A stretch of DNA of 64,000 bases from Cognaticolwellia aestuarii (GTDB lineage: Bacteria; Pseudomonadota; Gammaproteobacteria; Enterobacterales; Alteromonadaceae): positions 1 through 64,000 of the forward strand of contig NZ_MUZV01000015.1 in assembly GCF_002000025.1 (NCBI RefSeq), written 5' to 3'. Positions within the stretch are counted from its first letter, which is position 1; each line of letters begins with the position of its first letter. The notes beneath the pieces were generated by a model. It saw only the letters and a program-made list of their open reading frames with translations. It was not told where the DNA came from and made no database searches. The position numbers and the translations under genes were made by a program. Positions 16,179-26,471 of this stretch are shown here, piece by piece.

Positions 16179-17759
16179 TTAATGCTCACGAGTTTTGTGG
16201 AACTCGATATCTGGGTGACGTTCTTGCGCTAGGCTTAAATTCACCATAGTAGGTGCAATGTAGGTTAAGTTATCGCCACCATCAAGTGCCAAGTTGTCAT
16301 AAGCCTTCTTCTGAAATTGCTCTAACGTGCGCTCATCATCACAGGTACACCAACGAGCTGTTGCAACGCTGATCGGCTCATAAATAGCATCAACATTGTA
16401 TTCGGTTTTTAAACGTTGCACGACTACTTCAAACTGCAGCACACCGACAGCACCAACGATCATATCGTTTGAGTTGAAAGGTCTAAATACTTGTACCGCA
16501 CCTTCTTCAGATAGTTGAATAAGGCCCTTTTGTAATTGCTTGGCTTTAAGTGGATCACGTAAGCGAATGCGACGGAACATTTCTGGGGCAAAATTTGGAA
16601 TACCGCTAAATTTCATATTCTCGCCGGCAGTGAAAGTATCACCGATTTGAATGCTTCCGTGGTTATGTAAACCAATAATATCACCGGCATAAGCTTGTTC
16701 AACGTTAGAACGATCACCGGCCATAAAGGTGACGGCATCAGCAATTTTAACGTCTTTGCCAATACGTACTTGTTTCATTTTCATACCTTTTTCATACTTG
16801 CCAGAGCAAATACGCATGAAAGCAATACGGTCACGGTGTTTTGGATCCATGTTAGCTTGGATCTTAAATACAAAGCCTGAGAACTTTTCTTCTTCAGCAT
16901 TAACAACACGAGTATCCGTTTCACGCGGAAGCGGCTTCGGCGCCCAACGGGTTAAACCGTCAAGCATATGATCAACACCAAAGTTTCCTAAGGCGGTACC
17001 AAAAAATACCGGAGTTAATTCACCTTTTAAAAACTCATCATGGTTGAACTCATGTGAGGCACCGACAACAAGTTCTAACTCTTCGCGTAAGTCTTCGGCA
17101 TAATTACCAATAGCTGTGTCTAGTTCAGGGTTGTCGATACCTTTTATGATACGTTTTTCCTGAATAGTGTGGCCTTGGCCCGTTTGGTATAAAAAGACTT
17201 CATCGGTTAAAATATTATAAACACCTTTAAACTCTTTCCCCATGCCGATTGGCCAAGTAATAGGCGCACATTTAATTTTCAGTACGTCTTCAACTTCATC
17301 CATGACTTCCATTGGGTCACGAACATCACGGTCCATTTTATTCATGAATGTGATGATAGGTGTATCACGTAAACGAGTAACTTCCATTAATTTAATGGTA
17401 CGAGCTTCTACACCTTTGGCAACGTCAATAACCATTAAACAAGAATCGACGGCGGTCAGTGTACGGTAAGTATCTTCTGAGAAGTCTTCATGGCCGGGAG
17501 TATCAAGTAAATTTACTAAACAATCATTGTAGGGAAACTGCATCACCGAGGTGGTAATTGAAATACCACGGTCTTTTTCCATTTCCATCCAGTCAGATTT
17601 TGCATGTTGCCCAGATTTTTTACCTTTAACGGTACCGGCCTTTTGTAACGCTTGACCGAAAAGTAATACTTTTTCAGTGATCGTCGTTTTACCCGCATCG
17701 GGGTGACTAATAATAGCGAAGGTGCGTCGTAAGTCGACTTCCTGCTGTTGTACAGACAT
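16179..17759 (-). CDS. prfC: Peptide chain release factor 3
   Basis: RF3 is a translational GTPase that ejects RF1/RF2 from the ribosome after termination. G1 is [10 protein letters not shown]3 DTPGHEDF, G4 NKMD. The length of 526 residues and the C-terminal signature EFHKTREH are typical. Preceded by a long AT-rich leader. Confidence 0.98.
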   Translation of the reverse strand: MSVQQQEVDLRRTFAIISHPDAGKTTITEKVLLFGQALQKAGTVKGKKSGQHAKSDWMEMEKDRGISITTSVMQFPYNDCLVNLLDTPGHEDFSEDTYRTLTAVDSCLMVIDVAKGVEARTIKLMEVTRLRDTPIITFMNKMDRDVRDPMEVMDEVEDVLKIKCAPITWPIGMGKEFKGVYNILTDEVFLYQTGQGHTIQEKRIIKGIDNPELDTAIGNYAEDLREELELVVGASHEFNHDEFLKGELTPVFFGTALGNFGVDHMLDGLTRWAPKPLPRETDTRVVNAEEEKFSGFVFKIQANMDPKHRDRIAFMRICSGKYEKGMKMKQVRIGKDVKIADAVTFMAGDRSNVEQAYAGDIIGLHNHGSIQIGDTFTAGENMKFSGIPNFAPEMFRRIRLRDPLKAKQLQKGLIQLSEEGAVQVFRPFNSNDMIVGAVGVLQFEVVVQRLKTEYNVDAIYEPISVATARWCTCDDERTLEQFQKKAYDNLALDGGDNLTYIAPTMVNLSLAQERHPDIEFHKTREH

Positions 17760-18118
17760 GCAAATTACCTGTTTAAAGTGGATGAAAAATTAGCTTAAAT
17801 TTAAGCGCGCAACATTATAGCGAAAACGAGTGCGAAGGGCAGTAACAATATCTAGCAAACTGACTTTATTTTTCAATTAATTATTGCGTTATTTAAAATT
17901 TTACCAATGGTTCGCTATAAAATAGCGTATTTTTGGAGGAATTGATGGTTAATTAGAGTAAAAACCTATGTTTAACTTGTCAGTTTACTGTCAATGTTTG
18001 GCTTTTGTATTTGGCTCTTTAGTTGAGGATTGTTATTTCGGGTAAGTATTTATTTACAGCGTCACTTAGTCATATATTTTATCTGTTAATGCAAATTACA
18101 TTTTAATAGGTTATCAAT
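17760..18118. other. Intergenic region upstream of prfC
   Basis: About 360 AT-rich bases between divergent genes. No gene, repeat or RNA structure is evident. Confidence 0.4.
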
Positions 18119-18304
18119 ATGGCTAAAAAGTACTTTATTCTTGCGCTACTTTTATTAATGGCATTGGGGTCATATCAAAATGCTTTTTCTCAAGGTATAG
18201 TGATTTTTATTGTCTTAGGGCTGATTTTTGACATGACTTTTTGGTTTAGCATAACAGGAAAAAAGAAAGTTATTTGTGAGCATAAAGTTACTGGAGAACG
18301 TTAA
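18119..18304 (+). CDS. Small predicted membrane protein (61 aa)
   Basis: Begins at an ATG with a modest AGGT upstream. Two hydrophobic stretches (about 5-24 and 27-46) and a charged tail KKKVICEHKVTGER suggest a small inner-membrane protein. No family recognised; it could be lineage-specific, and a chance open frame cannot be excluded. Confidence 0.4.
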   Translation: MAKKYFILALLLLMALGSYQNAFSQGIVIFIVLGLIFDMTFWFSITGKKKVICEHKVTGER

Positions 18305-18389
18305 ACGCTTTTATCGTTTGATTACTGCTACATTAGCGCGATATTTATATACATTTGCATCAAGCTTGATAGCGATAAATAGATTAATA

Positions 18390-18411
18390 TTATCGCTAAG
18401 TTATCGCTAAG
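18390..18411. repeat. 11-bp tandem duplication
   Basis: Two exact copies of TTATCGCTAAG in the spacer between the small membrane protein and the response regulator. AGCGATAA at 18371-18378 is the inverse of part of the unit, so a hairpin can form. Confidence 0.7.
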
Positions 18412-18561
18412 TTATTTAGATGACGGCTGCTGCTAATCTCGTACATGTTCTGCTAACTGTTTTACTTCATTTCACCGATTACATGATTCGTTAATTTATT
18501 TTGCTATAACCTGTAACGCATATTGCTTATTTATCTCGCGATTCAAATCTCCTGACAAGTT

Positions 18562-19230
18562 TTAACTAACGTTTAGATGTTGTGTTGGAGTTAGCATGAG
18601 TTGCTGATAGGCAAGGCCGGCCAATGTGCGATTATTCACTTCTAATTTTAATAATATCGCTGATACATGCTTTTTCACTGTGGTTTCTTTAATATCGAGA
18701 TCATAAGCAATTTGCTTGTTTAACTGACCATCAGCAATTTGGGTCAACACTATATATTGCTGAGGCGTAAGTTGACTTAATTGTTTTGCGAGTTTTTGAT
18801 GGGCAATATCTATTTGTTGATCAGCATTAAAGTCAATATGTTCAGGTAACCATATGCCGCCAGCTAAAACGGTATCAATGGCTTGGGCTATTGTGGTTAA
18901 ATCCGCTGATTTTGGAATAAAGGCGGCGGCACCAAAGTTAATGGCTTTTTGCATTGTTTCTGAGTTGTCGTCTGATGACACCATAATAACAACAATATCA
19001 GGAAAGTGATTTTGTAGTTGGGTTAAGCCAGTAAAACCATCATTACCTGGCATATGTAAGTCGAGAAAAACAAGCTCTAAGCTACTGTTATTGGTGACCT
19101 CTTTAAGTAAGTCATGAAAATTATCAACTTCTAAGGTTTCGTCATCATCAATGCATTCGACAATCGCTTGTTTTAAGGCGGTGCGAAATAATGGGTGATC
19201 ATCGGCGATAATTACTTTTGCTGTTGACAT
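18562..19230 (-). CDS. NarL/LuxR-family response regulator (orphan)
   Basis: Residues 1-120 form a receiver domain (acidic pocket ADDH, phosphoacceptor Asp57 in VFLDLHMPG, conserved Lys in FIPKSA). Residues about 150-212 form a LuxR-type helix-turn-helix (LTPQQYIVLTQIADGQLNKQIA, shown here only as landmark parts LTPQQ and LNKQIA). It will bind DNA when phosphorylated. No histidine kinase is adjacent. It lies just downstream of the TonB receptor gene but is separated from it by a terminator, so control of the receptor is possible, not shown. Confidence 0.93.
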   Translation of the reverse strand: MSTAKVIIADDHPLFRTALKQAIVECIDDDETLEVDNFHDLLKEVTNNSSLELVFLDLHMPGNDGFTGLTQLQNHFPDIVVIMVSSDDNSETMQKAINFGAAAFIPKSADLTTIAQAIDTVLAGGIWLPEHIDFNADQQIDIAHQKLAKQLSQLTPQQYIVLTQIADGQLNKQIAYDLDIKETTVKKHVSAILLKLEVNNRTLAGLAYQQLMLTPTQHLNVS

Positions 19231-19277
19231 TGAAAGCTCCCGTATAGTCTTGAAATGCTAGTCGGCTAGTCGATGAA

Positions 19278-19302
19278 AAAGAGCTGAATAATTCAGCTCT
19301 TT
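19278..19302 (-). terminator. Intrinsic terminator after the TonB-dependent receptor gene
   Basis: AAAGAGCTGAAT (19278-19289) pairs with ATTCAGCTCTTT (19291-19302). On the minus strand the stem is followed by a run of T, as expected for the end of the receptor transcript. Confidence 0.8.
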
Positions 19303-19345
19303 ATTTTCGCTATTAACTCAGTTGTTAAAACAATAACATAAGCAG

Positions 19346-21628
19346 TTAAAATTGGTATCCAACAGTCAAAGATACTGTTCTAGGGTCGCCGTAATAACCA
19401 ATGAGGGTATTATCACCGCCTAACCCTGGTGCATAACCGCCATCTTCAAGTGGAGCGACGAATTGATAACCGCCAACCATGTACTCTTCATCGGTTAAGT
19501 TTTTAACATGTACACCGGCATTCCAATTACCGTCATCGCTGTACCAAACCACACTCATATTAGCTAAGCCGTAACCATCTTGTGTTAATAAACTATCTTC
19601 TTCGAATAAAACATAATCATCTCGATAGTAATAACTGGCATTAATAATAAAATCACCCACTGTTGATTCGATAGTGTAATTTACCCCCAAATTAAAGGTG
19701 TAGTCAGGTGTATTTGAAATTGAGAATCTATCTGATTTATCAAACTCTACTCCAGTAACCGGATCAGTATCGATAACATCTTTAAATTCAGAATCAATAA
19801 AACCAAAGCTAGCTGATAACATTAAGTCATCAGTGGCTAGATAAGTAAATTCAGCTTCGATACCGGTTGCATCAGAGCTACCAATATTACCTAAGCGTTG
19901 ATTTAAAACACTGGCATCTTCACTTGGTAATACCGAAATGTATTGGCGGTCTTTATGATCAAGTGAGAATAGTGTGATATTGGCACGTAAGCGGTTTTCG
20001 AACCATTCACTCTTCATACCTATTTCAAATGAATCAACATCTTCAGGGTTTGCTGCTGGCTCTGCAGCGGTAGCTCGAGGGTTAAAGGTACCTGATTTAA
20101 AGCCTTGGGCAAAGCTGGTAAAAAACATCAAATCGCTATTTGCTTGGTATTCAACGCCAATACGTGGAGTAAACTTAGACCAGTCTTTTTCATCATCAAG
20201 TACAACAGGGACTAATTCGCCTTCTGGTCGAATATAGCCATCGATCCAACCTGATTCAGGATAAACAGTGTCAAAGATCAAGCCATTGCGAACTAAGGCT
20301 GATTTTTCATCTTTTGTGTATCGAGCACCAGCAGTAACCGACCATTTTTCGGAGAGGTCGTAACTGATTTGTGCATACAGTGCAGTACTTTTTGAGTTGC
20401 TACAGCCGCTAACTTCACGGGTTAAGCCCGGTGTACCAAAAGCTGTTTTCCCAAGCTCTTCTAAAATAGCTTCAAATTGTCCGCAAGATTCACCGTCATA
20501 GTAATATAAGCCTGAGACAAATTTGTAGTTGTCGCCACTGTTGTTTACTTGAATTTCATGTGTTTTTTGTTTGTCGTCATAAATTGCCGGAACATCAAAA
20601 ATTCTTAAAGAAGTATTATCAAAATCGATATTGGTTGGTGAGTAACTGTCACGTGATGAAAAAACATACTTGAGGCTTGTAGTATCACTCACATCCCATT
20701 TAGCGGTAAAGCTAATACCTTCTAGTTCTACTTCATTCCACGTTGGTAAACTGGTGTAAGAATCATAAAAATCATCAGGTACAGGGGCATCAGTTAATAT
20801 ACTTGGTAGTAAACGATAGCCCCCTTTAGCGTTTGAATCGTCAGTTGTTTTGTCCCAATCGAAACTGAAAAGTAAATCATCGCTTGCATGATACTCAAGG
20901 CTAATACGACTTGCCATCAGATCTTTATTGTAATTCTCTTTATCTTGATTGGGTAAGTCAGAGGTGAGGAACTCACCGTAGCCATCGCGTTGCATACTGG
21001 CGAAACCAAAACCGACATAAAGTTTGTCAGCTATGATCGGATATTGACCGGTTAATTTTATATCTTTTTGATTGTACTGACCTACGGTGCCTTGAATTTT
21101 AAACTCAGCATCACCGGACATTTCCTTCGTGACATACTTTATTGCACCCCCAATGGTGTTTTTTCCGTAAAGAGTACCTTGCGGTCCGCGTAGTACTTCA
21201 ACGCGTTCAATATCGAGAAGGTCAAGCACTGCGCCTTGTGGGCGAGCAATGTAAACATCATCAATATAAATACCAACACCTGCTTCGTAACCCCAAAGTG
21301 GGTCTTGTTGACCTACACCACGAATAAAGGCCGTAATTGTTGAGTTAGTACCACGACTACGTTGCAGCGTAGTGTTAGGAGAAAACTGTTGAACTTCAGT
21401 GATGGTTTCAATGCCTCTTTCTGCTAATTCGTCGGCACTGAGAGAAGTCATGGTGACAGGCACTTCTTGTAAACTCTCAACAGATTTACGTGCGGTAACT
21501 TCAATGCGCTCTAATGTTGGATCATCTTTAAGTGCTTGATTAACTTCTGCGGCCATAATACTTTGACTGCTTAGAATCGCTGAAATAGTTATGGCTAAAT
21601 AACTCAACTTTGTGGTGTATTGTTTCAT
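19346..21628 (-). CDS. TonB-dependent outer membrane receptor
   Basis: The 760-residue protein has a signal peptide (about 1-26, cleavage near SIMAAEV), a TonB-box-like segment IEVTARK, a plug domain with FIRGVGQQDP and VEVLRGPQGTLYGKNT, and a long beta-barrel ending in the aromatic terminus TVGYQF. It will import a bulky ligand across the outer membrane using TonB energy. The substrate is unknown; the form (IEVTARK..ESLQEVPV) is that of broad-range TBDRs for siderophores or for organic oligomers. A secreted esterase gene lies upstream in the same direction. Confidence 0.95.
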   Translation of the reverse strand: MKQYTTKLSYLAITISAILSSQSIMAAEVNQALKDDPTLERIEVTARKSVESLQEVPVTMTSLSADELAERGIETITEVQQFSPNTTLQRSRGTNSTITAFIRGVGQQDPLWGYEAGVGIYIDDVYIARPQGAVLDLLDIERVEVLRGPQGTLYGKNTIGGAIKYVTKEMSGDAEFKIQGTVGQYNQKDIKLTGQYPIIADKLYVGFGFASMQRDGYGEFLTSDLPNQDKENYNKDLMASRISLEYHASDDLLFSFDWDKTTDDSNAKGGYRLLPSILTDAPVPDDFYDSYTSLPTWNEVELEGISFTAKWDVSDTTSLKYVFSSRDSYSPTNIDFDNTSLRIFDVPAIYDDKQKTHEIQVNNSGDNYKFVSGLYYYDGESCGQFEAILEELGKTAFGTPGLTREVSGCSNSKSTALYAQISYDLSEKWSVTAGARYTKDEKSALVRNGLIFDTVYPESGWIDGYIRPEGELVPVVLDDEKDWSKFTPRIGVEYQANSDLMFFTSFAQGFKSGTFNPRATAAEPAANPEDVDSFEIGMKSEWFENRLRANITLFSLDHKDRQYISVLPSEDASVLNQRLGNIGSSDATGIEAEFTYLATDDLMLSASFGFIDSEFKDVIDTDPVTGVEFDKSDRFSISNTPDYTFNLGVNYTIESTVGDFIINASYYYRDDYVLFEEDSLLTQDGYGLANMSVVWYSDDGNWNAGVHVKNLTDEEYMVGGYQFVAPLEDGGYAPGLGGDNTLIGYYGDPRTVSLTVGYQF

Positions 21629-21843
21629 AATTTTCCCCGTATCTTATGTCTAATAAATCGCTAATTTATGCACTTTATTGTTTTTTATTGGTGTGGATAA
21701 AACTCTATAGTAAATTTGCTATAAGATAATTTGTACTATAGTAGTATGTCGACATTGTTTTTATTTAAGTTATTGTAAAACTTGTTTTATATTCTAGTTT
21801 TGCTCGTAACTATTTACTGTTTTTTTACTTTTATTAAGCGTTT

Positions 21844-22761
21844 TTATATTTTCCAGCTGTTGAGTAAATATAAAATTGTACTCACTGGTGTTTTAATGAC
21901 AAATGGTGCCTCGCTACCACCATTGCTGAGTGCTGGCGCAACAGCAATACCATGATCCATGTTTTCTATTTCGACGAGTTCGACCAGCACTTTTTTATCT
22001 TTTCCTTGCCATTGGGTGATTGTATAACCTGAATGTTTAGTCACTGTTGGCTTGGGTGATTGATTGAGTTGTGCCCAATGCTTAGCAAGATATTGGGCAT
22101 TTTTTGGGTTAACCACAGTATCTTGATTGCCGGTCCATACTGACAGAGTTGGCCAGTTAGCTTCTGTGTTGTTTATCTTTTTGACTAATGTCGTTAATTC
22201 CTCAGGTTCTTGCGAAGGGCCACTGCGCATACAGGCAATGGCGGTAATTAGATTATTGGCGCAAGGGTAGGGAATACCGGCAACTATGGCACCAGCGGTA
22301 AAAACCTCGGGATAATTTACCAGCATTGAACTCGCCATTGCCCCGCCGGCTGAAAGACCTATGATGTAGATATTATTAAAATTTTTCTCGGCATTTACCG
22401 CTGCGATCATGTTTTTAATTGATAGGCTTTCACCTTGATCTTTTTCAATGTCTTGTTTGGAAAACCAATTAAAACAGGCCTTAATATTGTTGTTTTCGCT
22501 TTGTTGTGGGATCAGTAAGGAGAACTGTTTTTGTTTTGCTAGTGCAAGTAAACCGCTCTGTTGCGCTAGCTCTTCTCCTTGTTGAACACAGCCATGTAAT
22601 AACACAACTAGGTTGTTATTATGATTTTCACCCTTGAAGTAACTTGCTGTTAGTTCACCTGGATTATTACCAAAATTGGTTAATGGCGAGAAAGCAGCTA
22701 GGCTGTTAGCACTCAAAAAAGAGCTGAAAATGAGAGTCAAAGCAATTAAATGTTTATGCAT
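21844..22761 (-). CDS. Secreted PHB-depolymerase-type esterase
   Basis: I start at ATG 22761 (305 residues), preceded by GGAAAT, rather than at the longest frame (22857), because this begins with a clear signal peptide (MHKHLIALTLIFSSFLSANS). The alpha/beta-hydrolase has VLLHGCVQQGE (oxyanion region), the nucleophile elbow GLSAGG, an Asp in WTGNQDTVV and the His in MDHGIAV. This is the polyhydroxybutyrate depolymerase/LpqC esterase family, so an extracellular or periplasmic role on polyesters or acyl esters is likely; the true substrate is unknown. The TonB receptor gene follows. Confidence 0.88.
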   Translation of the reverse strand: MHKHLIALTLIFSSFLSANSLAAFSPLTNFGNNPGELTASYFKGENHNNNLVVLLHGCVQQGEELAQQSGLLALAKQKQFSLLIPQQSENNNIKACFNWFSKQDIEKDQGESLSIKNMIAAVNAEKNFNNIYIIGLSAGGAMASSMLVNYPEVFTAGAIVAGIPYPCANNLITAIACMRSGPSQEPEELTTLVKKINNTEANWPTLSVWTGNQDTVVNPKNAQYLAKHWAQLNQSPKPTVTKHSGYTITQWQGKDKKVLVELVEIENMDHGIAVAPALSNGGSEAPFVIKTPVSTILYLLNSWKI

Positions 22762-23109
22762 AGTAATTTCCATGAGTAAAAAGCTAATAAATGCAGTTGT
22801 TGATACTAAACAGCATGTCGTATAGTGATAATTTATTGAATGGTACTTTAGGTCCACAGTGCTGATTAACTTATTATTTTGCTGGCTAAAAGTATATTGT
22901 TATCTGAGTAGCTGTGAGGCTAAAGCTGACGGTGTTTGTTAGTGGCAATTGTATTTTTGGCTATGGCTGAATCGTTAACGTGGTGAGTGTTTTAGTATTT
23001 AAGGTATCGCTGGTATTCGTTAATAAGTAATATAACTATTGATGATAACGGGGGCTAGCTTGTCGTGATGAACAAGTGGTTATATTGATTTTTCAAAAGT
23101 AAGGTTTTG

Positions 23110-23409
23110 ATGAGTAAGCAATATTTTCATGGTAAAGGTGTCGTGGTAAAAGTATTCGCGGATGATCGAAAAGGCAGTCGGCATCAAAAATTTACCGTTA
23201 AGCTCAAGCCTAATAAATCAGTTGTGGTTGTACACAATATTGATCTATCTCAGCGGATAAATCAGTTAAAAATTGGTGATCTGGTAGAGTTTTATGGCGT
23301 TTACCAGTGGAATCGCTTTGGTGGATTAGTGCACTGGACACATAAAAGTGCAAATGTAGCTGAGCATAAATCTGGCTGGATAAAACATCATAATATTATC
23401 TATCAGTAA
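23110..23409 (+). CDS. DUF3465 family small protein
   Basis: The product is 99 residues from ATG 23110, chosen for the AAGG 5 bases upstream. It is beta-rich with GVVVKVFADDRKGSRHQKF and GDLVEFYGVYQWN, which match DUF3465, an OB-like family of unknown function. It lacks the signal peptide often found in relatives. Confidence 0.75.
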   Translation: MSKQYFHGKGVVVKVFADDRKGSRHQKFTVKLKPNKSVVVVHNIDLSQRINQLKIGDLVEFYGVYQWNRFGGLVHWTHKSANVAEHKSGWIKHHNIIYQ

Positions 23410-23466
23410 CTCACCGAGCCGCTTGCTAATATTGACAGAGTTATACTGAGTAAGTGTAGAGAAAGC

Positions 23467-23503
23467 AGCAGGTATTAGCGCGTAATACCTGCTGAATTTT
23501 TAT
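23467..23503 (+). terminator. Intrinsic terminator after the DUF3465 gene
   Basis: Perfect 11-bp stem AGCAGGTATTA / TAATACCTGCT (23467-23477, 23483-23493) with a GCGCG loop, followed by ATTTTTATT on the plus strand. It also lies at the end of the convergent catalase gene. Confidence 0.85.
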
Positions 23504-23527
23504 TCACTATCTATCTGTTTATTTAGC

Positions 23528-24973
23528 TTAAATATCACTTAACGCTATATTAAGTGCTTTAGCAATACCTTCACCATAAGCTTGTGATGCTTTCAAACAG
23601 TTACCAATGTGGCGTTTTTGTACTGCTAAAGAAGCACCACCAATTGAGCTAGCGGTATTAGTAAATAGCACTTGCTGCTGCTCTGCTGTCATTAAATTAA
23701 ATAATGCTCCAGGCTGCGAGTAGTAATCTTCATCTTCACGGTGATCCCATCGAGCTGCTGCACCAGATAAACTTAACGGTGGCTCTGAAAAGTCAGGTTG
23801 TTCTTGCCACTCATTTTCGCTGTTTGGTTCATAGCCAATAGTGCCACCATGGTTACCATCAACACGCATTGCGCCATCACGGTGATAACTGTGTACAGGG
23901 CAGCGCGGTGCATTTACTGGGATTGAGTTATGATTGACACCTAAGCGATAGCGCTGTGCATCACCATATGAAAATAGTCGTCCTTGCAACATTTTATCGG
24001 GTGAGAAGCTAATACCGGGTACAATGTTAGCCGGATTAAATGCCGCTTGTTCAACTTCGGCAAAGTAGTTTTCTGGGTTTTTATTTAACTCTAGAACACC
24101 AACATCAATTAATGGGTAATCGCCATGTGGCCATACTTTCGTTAAATCGAAAGGGTTGTAAGGAGAGTTTTGTGCTTGTTCATCGGTCATTACTTGGATT
24201 TTCAGCTGCCAAGACGGTTTTTCGCCAGCTTCTATGGTGTTAAATAGATCTGCTTGATGACTTTCTCGGTCTTCACCAATGATTCTATTTGCTTCAGCGT
24301 CAGTTAAGTTCTTAATACCTTGATTCGATCTAAAGTGGAACTTCACCCAAAAGCGTTCGTTATCAGCATTAATTAAGCTGAAGGTATGGCTACCAAAGCC
24401 ATGCATATGACGATAGCTAGCAGGAATACCACGATCACTCATCACTATGGTTACTTGGTGTAATGCTTCAGGTAATGAGGTCCAAAAATCCCAATTATTT
24501 TGAGCGCTGCGCATATTGGTTTTAGGGTCGCGTTTCACCGCGTGGTTTAAGTCAGGAAATTTTAACGGGTCACGTAAAAAGAAAACCGGGGTATTATTAC
24601 CGACCATATCCCAGTTACCTTCTTCAGTATAAAATTTTAATGCAAAACCTCTAATATCCCGTTCAGCATCAGCCGCGCCGCGTTCACCGGCAACGGTACT
24701 AAAGCGAGCAAAAAATTCAGTTTGTTTACCTATTTCAGAGAATATTTTTGCCTTAGTGTACTGACTGATATCGTGAGTAACAGTGAAAGTACCATAAGCA
24801 CTTGAGCCTTTGGCATGCATGCGTCGCTCTGGAATGACCTCGCGATCAAAGTGTGCTAGTTTTTCTAAAAACCATACATCTTGCAGTAATTGTGGGCCAC
24901 GTTTACCTGCGGTTAAAACATTTTGATTATCTGCAACAGGACAACCCGCACTGGTGGTCAGCTTTTTCTTCAT
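23528..24973 (-). CDS. katA: Monofunctional haem catalase (clade 3, KatA-like)
   Basis: Catalase converts hydrogen peroxide to water and oxygen. Visible: the N-terminal arm with [13 protein letters not shown], the active site [20 protein letters not shown] containing the distal His, the distal Asn region VGNNTPVFF, and the haem-ligand Tyr motif [12 protein letters not shown]. Length 481 fits small-subunit catalases. The fur gene lies upstream in the same direction, separated by a terminator. Confidence 0.97.
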   Translation of the reverse strand: MKKKLTTSAGCPVADNQNVLTAGKRGPQLLQDVWFLEKLAHFDREVIPERRMHAKGSSAYGTFTVTHDISQYTKAKIFSEIGKQTEFFARFSTVAGERGAADAERDIRGFALKFYTEEGNWDMVGNNTPVFFLRDPLKFPDLNHAVKRDPKTNMRSAQNNWDFWTSLPEALHQVTIVMSDRGIPASYRHMHGFGSHTFSLINADNERFWVKFHFRSNQGIKNLTDAEANRIIGEDRESHQADLFNTIEAGEKPSWQLKIQVMTDEQAQNSPYNPFDLTKVWPHGDYPLIDVGVLELNKNPENYFAEVEQAAFNPANIVPGISFSPDKMLQGRLFSYGDAQRYRLGVNHNSIPVNAPRCPVHSYHRDGAMRVDGNHGGTIGYEPNSENEWQEQPDFSEPPLSLSGAAARWDHREDEDYYSQPGALFNLMTAEQQQVLFTNTASSIGGASLAVQKRHIGNCLKASQAYGEGIAKALNIALSDI

Positions 24974-25155
24974 GATATATTCCTCTCACTAATTATGAAT
25001 AATGACAGCATTAGCTTAGTTGAATAAATCATATATGGTAAATTGATTGATTATATGATCATGATAGTTTTTTTTAATTCACAAGTGTTAACAAATGAGA
25101 AAGCCCATCAGTTTGCATCAGGAATAGATATATGAGGGAAGATAGATGGTAAGCA

Positions 25156-25190
25156 ATAAAAAGCCCTAATTAACTGAATAATTAGGGCTT
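25156..25190 (-). terminator. Intrinsic terminator of fur
   Basis: A 12-bp perfect stem (25161-25172 with 25179-25190, AAGCCCTAATTA and its inverse) followed on the minus strand by TTTTTATT. Confidence 0.85.
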
Positions 25191-25215
25191 AGCATGTTAA
25201 CCTTGTTAAGATAAT

Positions 25216-25659
25216 TTAAAATTGAGCTTTACGGTATTTTTCACAAGCTACCTCGTCTTCACATTCACCGTACAAGTATAGACTGTGATTAGTTAGTTTA
25301 ACTTTATGTGATTTAGCAATATCTTCTTGGCGTTGTTCAATGACGTCATCTTCAAACTCAACCACTTTGCCACAATTGAGACAAACTAAATGGTCATGAT
25401 GCTTTTTATGGCTTAATTCAAATACCGACTTACCGCCTTCAAAGTGATGACGAGTGACAATGCCAGCGTCATCAAATTGGTTTAATACACGGTATACGGT
25501 AGCTAAACCAATTTCTTCATTTTGCTCAAGCAATATTTTATATACATCTTCAGCACTGATGTGTTGGTTGTTTGGATTTTGTAAAATAGCCAATATTTTA
25601 ATGCGCGGTAAAGTGATCTTTAATCCGGCTCTTTTTAATTCTTCATTTTGTTCAGGCAT
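25216..25659 (-). CDS. fur: Ferric uptake regulator Fur
   Basis: Fur is the iron-responsive repressor. The 147-residue protein has the winged-helix N-terminus (LKITLPRIKILAIL), the regulatory metal site HHFEGGKSVFELSHKKHHDH, and the CLNCGKV structural zinc motif with the C-terminal CEDEVAC pair. Length is normal. It is detached from fldA, which is next to it in enterobacteria but lies about 8 kb away here. Confidence 0.97.
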   Translation of the reverse strand: MPEQNEELKRAGLKITLPRIKILAILQNPNNQHISAEDVYKILLEQNEEIGLATVYRVLNQFDDAGIVTRHHFEGGKSVFELSHKKHHDHLVCLNCGKVVEFEDDVIEQRQEDIAKSHKVKLTNHSLYLYGECEDEVACEKYRKAQF

Positions 25660-25872
25660 TTATTTAAATCTCTACATCGGGCTTTCAATTTAGGGAAAAT
25701 TATAGGAGGTTATGCGCTTGGTTGAAAGCGTTAGTTGTAAATGATTATCTATTTTGTTGGTTTTACTGGCTTAAAACGTCATAATATTTTTCTGGTCTGA
25801 TGAGTTTTACCCTATAAACCATACGCTTTATATGGGTACTCATATGTTTATATTGCTTTCGAAGGAAATTAT

Positions 25873-26328
25873 ATGTTTAAAAAAGCTTGGCAAATGAAAT
25901 TGTTATTGAATATTTGGCCGCCGTTTCTATTTACTGGGATTCGTGTTGTTGATATTTCTGACGACTTTCGCAAAGCAAAAGTGCGTCTAAAGTTAAGTCT
26001 ATTTAATAAAAATGCGGTTGGTGTTCATTTTGGTGGTTCATTATATGCGATGACAGATCCCTTTTGTATGCTGATGGTAATGGCGCGATTAGGCAATGAT
26101 TATATTGTGTGGGATAAATCTGCAGATATTGATTATATCAAACCGGGTAAAGGGACGGTTACCGCTGATTTTTTGATCACCGATGCCTTGATTGAAGATA
26201 TTTTACAGCATACCGCACAAGGCGAAAAATACCTGCCTGAAATACCTGTTTATGTTAAAGATGCGCAAGGTGAAATTGTTGCTAAACTCAATAGAAAATT
26301 GTACATACGTCGTAAATTATTAGCCTAA
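25873..26328 (+). CDS. DUF4442 hotdog-fold (PaaI/thioesterase-like) protein
   Basis: The 151-residue protein has a single hotdog domain, with VGVHFGGSLYAMTDP as the central helix region and VWDKSADIDYIKPGKG as the following strand. DUF4442 members are related to acyl-CoA thioesterases; the substrate is not known. Good AAGGAAAT ribosome site before ATG 25873. Monocistronic. Confidence 0.85.
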   Translation: MFKKAWQMKLLLNIWPPFLFTGIRVVDISDDFRKAKVRLKLSLFNKNAVGVHFGGSLYAMTDPFCMLMVMARLGNDYIVWDKSADIDYIKPGKGTVTADFLITDALIEDILQHTAQGEKYLPEIPVYVKDAQGEIVAKLNRKLYIRRKLLA

Positions 26329-26471
26329 TAGTTGAAGTAGAACAAACAATAGGCATATTTTTTGTAATGGCAGGGGAGTTAACCGCAAGTTGATTGTTAT
26401 TGTTAATAATTTTTATTTATACTCGAGAATTATTTGAACTCATTTTTTATTTTAATCGGGATGATTACAAT

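Noticed and set aside
22762..22857. Longer N-terminus for the esterase
   Set aside because: It would bury the signal peptide behind 32 residues and has no ribosome site; ATG 22761 has GGAAAT upstream.
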